Shown here: in pieces, positions 11,940 to 21,671 of the stretch | Position numbering within the stretch: the stretch's first letter is position 1 | Layout of the letters: each line of letters begins with the position of its first letter | Source: Sindora glabra | Taxonomy: Eukaryota > Streptophyta > Magnoliopsida > Fabales > Fabaceae | Assembly (NCBI GenBank): GCA_020226215.1 | Contig: CM035236.1 | Coordinates: 61,051,809-61,115,808 of the forward strand | Direction: 5' to 3' | DNA length: 64,000 nt | The notes under the pieces: model-generated | Database searches by the model: none | Told to the model about the DNA's origin: nothing | What the model saw: the letters and a program-made list of their open reading frames with translations, nothing else | Translations under genes and position numbers: made by a program

Positions 11940-12735
11940 TTGCTTAATTGGATTATAGAAATAATATCCTTTTATTTCCTTAGGATATCCAATAAAAAAT
12001 ATTTATCAAATTTGGGTCCAAATTTATCTGAAGTTTGATGTCTTACGTAAGTTTCATAGCCTCAAATCTTCATAAAAGATAAATTAGGACATTTCCCAGT
12101 CCATATCTCATATGGTGTCTTTTAAACTGATTTTGATGGAACACAGCTTAATGTGAAGGCCATAGTCTCTAGAGCATGTCCCCAAAAGAAATTTGGAAAA
12201 TCAGCTTGACTCATCATTGATCGAATCATGTCTAACAAAGTTCAATTCCTCCTTTCAGAAACACCATTCCATTGAGGTGTTCCTGATGAAGTGAGTTATG
12301 ATATAATGTCACACTCCTTTAGATGATCGAGGAATTCTCGATCAAAGTATTCACCACCTTGATCTGATCGAAGTGCTTTAATACTTTTACCAAGTTAATT
12401 TTATACTTCATTTTTTAATTCTTTGAACTTTTCAAAAGATTCAGACTTGTGTTTCATAAGAAACACATAACCATATCTACTAAAATCATCAGTAAAAGTA
12501 ATGAAGTATTGATAACCACCTCTAGCTTGTGTGTTTAAAGGTCCACATACATCACTATATGTAAGGCCCAGTAAATCACTAGCCCTTTCACCTTTCCCAA
12601 TAAAGAGGGCTTTAATCATCTTACCTAATAAACATGACTCACATACCTCATATGATTTAAAATCAAATGAGTCCAAAAATCTATCCTTATGAAGTTTGGA
12701 GATGCGTGTCTCATTTATATAGCCTAAACGATAAT
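11940..12735 (-). pseudogene. Copia integrase domain
   Basis: Minus-strand pieces give the zinc-binding part ('RLGYINETRISKLHKD' and 'CESCLLGKM') and the catalytic core. The three acidic residues are visible: D in 'SDVCGP', D in 'RSDQGGEY' and E in 'NGVSERRN'. 'FITFTDDFSRYGYVFLMKHK' lies between. Integrase inserts the cDNA into the host genome. Downstream, a 'PSKSV.KTPYEIWTGK' block links to RT. Stops after 'KFKELKNEV' and at several later points break it. The second His of the HHCC domain reads Tyr ('LGYIN' for 'LGHIN'). Confidence 0.8.
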
Positions 12736-12736
12736 G

Positions 12737-13150
12737 CTAAAGATAGGTTAGATTTGAATCATTAGTTTTGACCTTCTTTGTGTTTATGTTATAAATTGGA
12801 TTTTCAAGGTCTAGAACATAAAGACTATTAGTTAAGTGTGCACTACCATAAAATATTTCATTTAAATAAATAGTGCAACATTTGTCCTTTATTATAAATG
12901 AAAAGCCTTTCTTGTCTAAACAAGAAATAGAAATTAAATTTCTACTAATAGTAGGCATAAAATAATAATTGTCCAATTCTAAAACCAATTCATTAGGTAA
13001 AGATAAATAATAAGTCCCTACAACTAATGCAACAACTCTTGCTCTGTTTCTAATGTGTAAGTCCACTTCACCTTTGGCTAATGATATACTCCTTTTAAGA
13101 TCCTGCACATTTACATAAATATGAGTATCACATCCAGTATCTAATGCCTA
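12737..13150 (-). pseudogene. Copia protease and start of integrase
   Basis: The catalytic 'ALDTGCDTHI' is at about 13,112-13,146 with the D-T-G triad intact. It is followed by 'GEVDLHIRNRARVVALVVGT', 'YFMPTISRNLISISCLDKKG' and 'LTNSLYVLDLENPIYNINTK', the usual spacer between copia protease and integrase. A stop separates the DTG block from gag. Protease processes the polyprotein. Confidence 0.75.
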
Positions 13151-13900
13151 AGATGTAGAAGTAGATAAATTAACATCTATAATATAAATACCTAAGTTGG
13201 AAGTCCTACTTCCCTTTTGCTTCTTAAGCTCTTTGAGGTAAAGTTTGTAATTTTGCTTCCAATATCTTGGTTCTTTGCAATAGAAGCATTGCCCTTCTTT
13301 GGCCACGCTACCTTTGAGTTTCAGTACAGAGGAACTTGACTTGGACTTTCCATCAGTCTTGTCCTTCTTCTTTTTATTCTTAGCCTTAGACTTGCCCTTT
13401 CCTTTGCCCTTTTGAACCATCATAATGGAATTAGGCTCGAACTTTTTAAATTTTTGCTCAGGAGTCCTCAACATATTAAGCAGTTCAGGCAAATTCTTAT
13501 CAACTTCGTTCATATTATAGTTCATGATGAATTGACCATAGCTCTCAAGCAATGATTGCAGAACTATGTCAGTAGCCAATTTTTGCTACAAAGGAAAACA
13601 CAATCTTTCAAGTCTATTGATGTATCCAATCATCTTAAGCACATGTGTAACAACAGGTGTTCCTTCAGCCATTTTGCATTGAAACAATGCTTTAGATACA
13701 TCATATCTTTCATGTCTTGCTTGCTCTTGATAGAGCTGTTTAAGGTTATTAATCATATTGAACGCCTTAATGTTCTCATGTTTCTTCTGAAGCTCAGAGT
13801 TCATAGTGGCGAGCATAAGACAACTGACATCTAGAGCATCTTTTAGATGCTTCTTATAAGCATCCTTTTCTGCTCAAGGAGCACTGGTAGCAAGCTTATC
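13148..13900 (-). pseudogene. Copia gag with degenerate zinc knuckle
   Basis: Two open pieces (13,586-13,816 and 13,148-13,579) carry typical copia gag features. 'LQKKHENIKAFNMINNLKQL' and 'YDVSKALFQCKMAEGTPV' come first. Then come 'ELLNMLRTPEQKFKK', a basic linker rich in Lys/Gly/Ser, and the nucleocapsid knuckle 'CFYCKEPRYWKQNY'. The CX2CX4HX4C motif has lost its His (Tyr) and last Cys (Tyr), so RNA binding should be impaired. A frameshift separates the two pieces. Confidence 0.75.
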
Positions 13901-15967
13901 TGGAGTAGGTTGCTCTAGGACATATTGCTTTTTCTCATGCTTGAGGATAATCCTTAAGTTTTGATACCAATCAAGAAAATTTGTCCCTATTTAGTTTATC
14001 CTTCTCAAAGATAGATCACAGTGACAAGTTTGATGTATTTGATGCTATGGTTATCTACAATAGAAAAATATGTAGAATGAGAATTATGTATTTTATTTAT
14101 TTAATAAGGTCTTTTATTAAATAATACTCTCGTTATTTTTCTCAAAATAATAGCCCTCATTATTATTTTGGAAAACCTTATCATCAAGGTCTTCTAGTGA
14201 GTCAAGATCCATATTTTATCAAATTTTGAGTTAGCTTTGGCTAATCGCTAAAGAGGTGGCTATTTAGGTAGATAACTCCTTGTCAATTGCATCTTATGCA
14301 ACTCTTGGATAGTTGGGTGAATAACATTTATTCAAATTCATCTTATGAATTCATAACCAACTCTATGCCTTTAAGCCCCAATCTTATTGGTATAGCCTAG
14401 TTAAGTCAAACCCAATAATTAGTAATTTGGATATCATTTTTATCCCATTGCATCTTACTAAGATAGACTTTAGGCACTTTGCTTTGACAAACCTACCTAT
14501 AGTCAATCAAGATCTTGACGAGTGCTATTATTGGAAGGCATTTCTTTTAACTTAATATTTTGTTTGAGGAATTTTAAAGTTCTTGATCTCACCATTATTG
14601 TATTTGGTTTTATTTAGCATGCATCATATACATCTACTATAAGCATCTTATACATACATCATATGCATCTCATACATAAAACATAATTTAAACGTGACAT
14701 GATCATGGCCCAACCTAAGTGATATTCTAGAGCTTAAGAATATCAAATAAAACTAAGAAAGAAAAACTTCTTCTTAAGAATCTTCTTCTTTCTTCATGAT
14801 TTGATCTCCACTTCTATTGTTGCCTTTTCAGGCACTCCAACAAAATTATTACATAATAATAAAGAAACCTCGAGTTACATTCGAAGGGAGTAAGATGAGA
14901 AGAGAATGTACAACTAGAAGTAATAGAAAGGCACAATATGCATACCGTATTTTAAAATTGCAACAAAACTAAGGACCATAATGATGCACCATACATCAAA
15001 CAACAAAACAACATGATAAGTGAAACATATATCCAAATATATTTTCAATATCAAAATCTAAATTAATTAATTTCGAATTAATCAACTAATTACTTAATGT
15101 CGCATTACGCAGAGAATTTATGACAGTCCCACTAAAATTAATTGTATCTGACATTCAAATTGCAATTCATTTTATTAATAATTGACATACCCTTTTGGTC
15201 GAACAATTCAACAATATTTGAAATTCAAATCGCAATTTCAAAATAGGATTTATGTCAAAAACACATTGGACAAATTTAATCACATTAAATAGATCCAATG
15301 AAGTTCAAACACATTAAACCATTCATGCATAAACTTCATACATGAGTCCAAATTTATTTTAAATCACATTAAACATGTTAAATTGATCCATAAATGAAGA
15401 CTGTTTCAGAAGTAATCGCATTAATTCTATGCAATATAGATTCGGTGTTTGAATATAAGGTATATCACATATACAAAACAGATTCAAGGAGTTAATTTGA
15501 TTAATTCTGATTCATAACAGAACCTATGTTTTCATCAGAAAACATGTTTTCATATATAAAATCAAATTCACATAATTAATTCTTTTGATTGCACTTCAAA
15601 TAGAACCCAAAAATCCAATTTCAAATTCAAATCAAAACCTAGAATTATTGCAGTGGATTTAAATTTAAGATAAAACCCAAAAATAGATTCGAATTTTAAT
15701 CAAAACCTAGAAACAAATTCGAATTCAAACTAGAAACAAGAATTAATCACGAAACACATTCGAATTTAAATCAGAATTCAGAATTAGATTTAAATTTGAA
15801 ATAGAATTTAGAATTAATCATATTAATTTTACTTGAACCAGAATGCATAAAATCAAATTCACACTAATCCTAATTAGAAATTATTGAAGCATGATATACA
15901 GAACAATTCATCGAATCACAATTATGCAATTCAGTAAATAAAATCCTAATCTAACGTTTCACAAGTA
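13900..15967 (-). other. Copia 5' leader, about 2 kb, no gene seen
   Basis: Long untranslated stretch between PBS and gag. It has no convincing open frame. Part of it (15,590-15,830) is a degenerate short repeat. It lacks a recognisable extra ORF, so I treat it as leader. Confidence 0.5.
15590..15830. repeat. Degenerate short tandem repeat in copia leader
   Basis: Recurring blocks of the form 'aaattcgaattnaaatc' followed by 'aaaacctaga' appear at least five times with irregular spacing of roughly 40-50 bp. Confidence 0.55.
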
Positions 15968-15980
15968 GCTCCTGATATCA
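15968..15980 (-). other. Copia primer-binding site (tRNA-iMet type)
   Basis: The minus strand reads TGATATCAGGAGC, close to TGGTATCAGAGC, complementary to the 3' end of initiator tRNA-Met. It lies six bases inside the inferred LTR end (..GATCA). Confidence 0.65.
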
Positions 15981-15986
15981 TTATTA

Positions 15987-17356
15987 TGATCGAGAGCCAA
16001 ATAGACGTAGGAAAATTAACCAATCCCAGCCAACGGATCCATGCAAAACGTTATATTAGAATAAGGATTCGTTCAATATCTTTCCAATGATTCAGGGACT
16101 CATTCGTTAATCACTTCTTCGACTTTTTTTCGACCTAAGACTCTGAGGTATCCATATGAAACAATAGATCACCAGTGAACTATCCACACTGAACACTGAT
16201 TGGAATTCTTCTCTTTAGCCACGTAGTGCTAACTACACCTCTTCAAGGGTTATGATCAAGAAAGGATGCTAGGATTTTTCTATGCTTTGGGATGCATGAA
16301 TAGTCATGTATTATCACCTAACAAGCCTATTTAAATAGGTGCATAGAAAATCCTAACTAATTGGACTTTGTTCCATGTATAATTATCGGCTTATTATCGG
16401 GCTTTATAATTATATAATATGAAATTTTCAAATATTAGGCCCAAACAATTTAGTCCATAAATTTCAAATCCACTAAGCTCTAAGTGTACGACCCTACAAG
16501 CTCTCATTATATTGGCAATGGTCATAAATCATATTAATGATCATAAACAATGAGCAATGTCTAACAACACATCATTGTTACCCTAAGTAATGAGAAAATT
16601 AGTGATTCAACTGAATCTTTATATCTAATCATCATTTATGTCTTTTTGTCGAGACATCTAGATTGAGCATGAGACATGCACCGTGTCATTCCCATATAGC
16701 CTAATCCAAAGGTTTCTTAATTCGTAAGTAAGTTGACTGAAGTAAATATAATTGACATCCCATGTCAATTCACTTGAGCATGGCCATGCATTTTTCTCAG
16801 TCTTACTTAATCAAGGGGTCCACATATGTCACTTCTATTATATAGGAGGGACAAATTCCATCTTGATCACACAAATCCATCCACATGATATATGACATAT
16901 CCAATAACTACCTCTTATATTCACTCAACCATAAGTGACATAAAGTAGTATCAAAATATGAAACTCACATGTAGGGAACCTTGGTAATCGCAGGTCAAAG
17001 GACCATATTAATAATGATCATTAAGAATCACTCATGACACTCACATAACAATCCATGTAATGTTCTTAGAGTGAGTCGGTCTAGTATACAAGTTCTCCAA
17101 CTTGTACTCATGTGTAAGCTTAATATCTCATATAAGTCACCACACATGTTAGTCTTAATATATCAAAGTAACCTAATTCTCAGTGATATATGACTAAGTA
17201 CATTTAAGAATATAATTATTCTAAGGTTATTATTATAATTAAATATATTACGTAGATAATATATGTGTAAATATGATAATTAGAATTGCCATTAAAATAA
17301 CACGATTCAAATTTACAATCATCAATATAATTGATTTAAGGACATATACACTAACA
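15987..17356 (-). repeat. Copia 5' LTR
   Basis: On the minus strand the LTR runs from TGTTAGTG to GATCA (1,370 bp). It is supported by homology to 9,072-10,078 for about 1 kb and by the PBS just beyond the other end. The extra roughly 365 bp carries the likely TATA box and R-U5. That region reads 'gtggatagttcactggtgat' on the minus strand, a block I have seen in other plant copia LTRs. Confidence 0.75.
16328..16337 (-). promoter_or_regulatory. Putative TATA box of copia LTR
   Basis: The motif TATTTAAATA lies inside the 5' LTR, just beyond the part shared with the truncated 3' LTR. Position and sequence fit a core promoter; there is no direct evidence of use. Confidence 0.4.
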
Positions 17357-18430
17357 ATTCCTAGGAGCTTTGACTAGCAAAATCTTGAAATAACTAATAT
17401 TTTTGTAAGAATCAATAGTAAAATGATAGAAATTACATGTAAACATGAAAAAATTATTAATCTTGAATGGGTTTAAGTAGGGGAGGAAGAAGAAGAAGAA
17501 ATAAATGATTTGAGAGAGGTTTTATGTGTTTCTTTTTGTTGAATGAAGGTTATGGAATAAGTGAAAGAGAAAAAAGTCTTTTGCTAAATGAATTTTCTAA
17601 AATAACTAAAATAGGAAAAAGGTGTATAGGTTATTCCCTATTATACAAATGGAAATAAGGAAATACCTTCCATTTGAATTAAAATAAAATATAAAAGAAT
17701 TGGAATTCTAAGGAATAAAATGTTAAATTTTAGTTTTTAGTTGAAAATAATAAAAATTGGAAATATTGTCATCTTCCACCCTCTTAAAAAGCCATTTAAA
17801 TACTTTGAAAAAATTATTTTTAAAATAAATAATATTAAATTAACTAAGATTGGCATTTTTCTTTTTCAATAAATATATATTTACTTTATATAGCTCCCTT
17901 TATAAGTGTCTAGACATAGAAAATTTCTCAAGATTCATGAACAAACCTAGCTTGTATGTGATATAAGCTAGATGGAAATGAACCTATGTCCAAATGTGTC
18001 TAGCTCATATAAAAAGTGAGCTAAGCCTAGATGAACTCTACCTAGAGGCTGAAGAATGAAGCTAGCTCATCAAGGAATTAAGCTAGACAAAAACAAAAAC
18101 TACTATGAAGGCTTTTAATGAGCAAGGCAAAAAATAAACCTTATCAAAGGCTTTTAATGAGATAGAAAATAATGTTATTCAAGATAATTCCAAGCTTATA
18201 CTAAACTTATTTACCTGTAAACTATACTATAACATGTTTAAACTACCTATTAACAATAAGATGATTACAACTTCCTTACAAGATTTATGCATATACTTCA
18301 TAAGTATAGCAATAACAAAAACTAATTTAAGAACATTGGATCTCTATCAAACCATGAAGTGAAAATAGGGGTGATACATATAAATGTGTAGATCTAAGGT
18401 TAAACAACACACATGCATCATAAGAACAAA
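17357..18430. other. AT-rich flank, possibly LTR of next gypsy element
   Basis: No gene seen. A purine-rich stretch at 17,480-17,600 resembles the purine-rich part of the gypsy LTRs at 60-240 and 61,150-61,290. I could not define LTR ends. Confidence 0.3.
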
Positions 18431-19830
18431 TTGGAAGTATACCTATTATAACAATATTGGATGCTTGAGCATCTTGTGGGGTTAAAGTAGAAATATATGC
18501 TTGGCCTTTACCTTGTTAACTTTGAATCCTATCTCTTCATTCTTAACCCCATTACCTTTGTCAATTTGAGTTGGAAATTGTCTTATAGGTTGAGCCACTA
18601 AAGGTATTGGCAGTAAAGTTGCATGCACTAATCCTTGGATAGAACCTCCATGTAATTAAAGGCAATCTCTCTTTAAATGACTTAGTTGACCACAATAAAA
18701 AGCACTTTTCTCTAAATAACAATATTTAGAGTGGAAATTTCCACAAGCCTAACATGGAGTTTTGATTTTATTTGATTATCCCAAACTTTGTTGACTCATT
18801 TGCCCTCATCCTTTTAAACCTTTGTATACTTACAAAAGGTTGCCTAGAAGATTGTGAGCTTAAATGTTAAACCCTTGTCATGCTTGAGGCCTTAATCCTT
18901 CACTTCCACAGCCTTAACCACTATATATACTATTAGTCGTTTCCTTCCTTAACTTTTCTTATATTATATCTCATTCCATTTTTTTTTTGTCTCAAGCATC
19001 ATTGCACAATCCACTATAGCTAAAAAAGAAGGAAAAGTATTCATTTGTGGTCTTACTACTCAGTATAAGGGTTTCACCCACCCTTTCATAAATCTTTAAT
19101 CTTGATTCTTCATTTAAGAACTAGATGTGGAGCACAATCGGAGAGCTATGTGAAAAGAATGTCATACTTCATCAAATTCATAGTTGAAATTTGCTTAAAA
19201 ATCTCAAAGTCTCTAACCTTTTCCTTTTTCAGAGTTTTTGGGAAAAACCTTTCCATAAAAGACTCACAAAACTCCTCCTATGATATATTTAGCAATCCTT
19301 GATGACTTCCATTCATCTAAGAATCAAACTATGTTTGGGCCATATCATGTAGCATTAATTTCGCTAATTGAACTAATCTCTATGATAAGCATCCGAGTAT
19401 TCTACAAATCCTACTAATATCATTAATGAAATATTGTGGATCCTTAGAGACATTGGATTCAATAAATATAGGAGATTACAACCTAACAAATTCTAAATAT
19501 GATACATGAATGCCTTATCCACCAAGTGGTGATTGCTACCCAGCTTAAGCCTTATTACCTTAAGATACCCGATCAAAATAAACCTCATCATCTTACCTTC
19601 CTTGACTAGTTATTGACCCAACCAAAATTTGAACAATCCTTTGAAGCCCTCTTAAATGAGCCACCAACTCATTCATGTTAGGAAGTCATTGCATTATCCC
19701 TAAGACCACTAACTCATTCATGTTAGGGAGTCATTGCATTGTCCCTAAGGTCCCCATTCCTATCAATCCTAGTACATCCCGTATGCTTATAGGGTCTACC
19801 ACAACCACTACCTTTATAAGTAGGAGATTA
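18430..19830 (-). pseudogene. Ty3/gypsy gag remnant with double zinc knuckle
   Basis: Minus-strand translation of 19,090-19,300 gives 'EEFCESFMERFFPKTLKKEK' then 'VRDFEIFKQ' and 'LSDCAPHLV', the capsid core of plant chromovirus-type gag. At about 18,670-18,760 two knuckle-like blocks follow. The first is 'ACGNFHSKYC'. The second is 'AFYCGQLSHLKRDC', where the first Cys is Ala but C, H and C are kept. Numerous stops are present. No pol domain follows before the copia element, so pol was lost or displaced. Confidence 0.6.
19661..19750. repeat. 45-bp tandem duplication in gag remnant
   Basis: Two adjacent units start 'ccaccaactcattcatgtta' (19,661) and 'ccactaactcattcatgtta' (19,706). The unit length is a multiple of three, so it would have added 15 codons when the gag was open. 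Confidence 0.85.
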
Positions 19831-20800
19831 AGGCTTTGATGCCTCATCAAATGCATCATTTGCACCATTTCGTATAGCTTTCCATAATGTTCCACCAGCA
19901 AAGTAGGATTTTGGAGTTTCTAAAGGACATTTTGACTTATTCCTATCTTTAGAAATAGCTTGGCCAAGTGACAATGTAGATTTTCTTTTAGAATTGTTTT
20001 TCCTATATGCAAGCCTTGCACACCATTTGTGTTTGTAAATTATATACATTCTTTATAGTAAAATCTCATTGAGCTTGCATTATCATTGTTAATTGAGACT
20101 CCACTAGTATACTATGTAGTTGAATCGAAAATTATCTCGTAATTATTAAAATTGCTTTAAATTCACTCTTTGACTGCAATTTTGATTTTTTATTAGATAA
20201 AATAGGTATCTAACACAAAGTATGACTTAGAGTGTTAATTTACATGATTTTAAGATTTTGACAGATACATTTCTGAGTTTACTTACATAAATTGCAAGCC
20301 TCAAGATTTGGAAAAAAAATGGAAGTGCCAAGTGATTTATAATTTAAAATTAAACAATGGTAAAAAATAAAAATAAAATGAATCAAACTAATGTATTGCA
20401 AGATGAGAAGGTAGAAACTCTTAATTAGGGTATCAAAAAATTAAAAAAAAATTGTATTTGAAAAGAAAGATGCATCTTATATAAGCAAAATTTAAAATAA
20501 AGATATAAATATAATGGCTAGAAAAATTCTTTCAAAAATATAGATTGAAAATATATTATTGTTAATGTATGTGATCCTTTGTTTTGTTAGAAAAATGCAA
20601 AACTTTCATTTAATCTTTATAAAAAATGAGAATACATCATTTCTAGAGATCATAACCTTTTTGAAAATTAAGCTTATGGCTATAGAAGAGTCCCCTTAAG
20701 GAAGTAAAAAATTATAGAATAACTTTATGTAAGTATCAATTTGTAAATATGAAATAAAGGATCACATGTTAAATTTTTTTGAATTTAGGCAATTCACTCT
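19828..20800. other. AT-rich DNA, no gene assigned
   Basis: A 73-codon minus-strand frame at 19,828-20,049 lies just upstream of the gag remnant and may be its N-terminal leader, but no motif was recognised. The remainder holds no recognisable feature. Confidence 0.3.
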
Positions 20801-20804
20801 AGTT

Positions 20805-21163
20805 GAGAACAAATTAAGGGAGAGATAAGGATAGAATTACAAATAAATAAGGAGTATATAAAGTAAAATAAATGAGAACTGAAATTAGGTTGTATGTGAA
20901 ACTCAAAGAATGAAGGAAAATGGTAGTGATAAGGGACTATTAATTGTAATTAAATGTACTGTTATTTTAAATGCATCATATTTGAGAATAAATTAAGGGA
21001 AAGATAAGGATAGAATTACTAATAAATTAGAAGCATACAAATTGAAATAAATGAAGTCTAAAATCATGTTGTATATGAAATTCAGAGAATGAAAGAAAAT
21101 GGCAGTGATAAGGGATTATTAATTACAACTAAATGTAATATTATTTTAAATGTGTAATATTTG
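20805..21163. repeat. 179-bp tandem duplication downstream of BPA1-like gene
   Basis: Units begin 'gagaacaaattaaggga' at 20,805 and 'gagaataaattaaggga' at 20,984. Both continue through 'gataaggatagaatta' and end near 'ttattttaaatg'. They differ by scattered substitutions. They start about 0.5 kb beyond the stop codon of the gene. Confidence 0.8.
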
Positions 21164-21671
21164 AATACTAGTATCTTTGGAAACAAAAGAGTGGAATCCA
21201 CCCTATCCAATCGCTATTTTATATTTGTATTTGTGTATTGTTTATTTGAACATGGTTGTGAAAATAGCCTTTCCTAAAATCATTACTAACATATTATTAT
21301 ATTATAATTGAAATAAATTTCAAACAAAGGCCATCAAATTTGGATAATTTTAAAAAATCTCAAAATTCTACGCAGTGTGATTCCAAATCAATTAATATCA
21401 AGAATAGCAAAAAAAAGGGAAAGAAAATGTCTTGGAAGGAGAAATCTAATCAAATCTACTGTCACATTAAAATGAGAATTAATGTCAACCAATATCTAAA
21501 GAATCAGGTATATCAGATATTCTTTACATAATTGCAAGTTTGTGGCAACCAACAAGACTTAATGTACAACAAACAAGCAGCAAACTGGAAACTAAATATA
21601 ATTAAGCAAGCTTAAATTCAATGCAATTGATTGAATAATGAAGATGTATAGGAATATGAATTTTACTCAAG

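Larger units (their letters stand above)
9072..17356 (-). mobile_element. Ty1/copia LTR retrotransposon, degenerate
   Basis: A full-length copia element read from right to left: 5' LTR (15,987-17,356), PBS, about 2-kb leader, gag, protease, integrase, RT, RNase H, PPT and a shortened 3' LTR (9,072-10,078). Integrase before RT is the defining copia order. Both LTRs begin TGTTAGTGTATATG on the minus strand. Many stops and frameshifts break gag-pol, so the copy is not autonomous. The bases after the 5' LTR are 'attcc'; no matching target duplication is seen at the other end, as expected if the 3' LTR end was lost. The lineage within copia was not assigned. Confidence 0.85.

Noticed and set aside
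13556..13834. 92-codon plus-strand open frame
   Set aside because: Antisense to the copia gag, which has clear family motifs on the other strand.
16328..16337. Palindromic TATTTAAATA considered as a target duplication or inverted-repeat end
   Set aside because: It sits within the copia 5' LTR at the spacing expected for a core promoter, with no transposon ends nearby.
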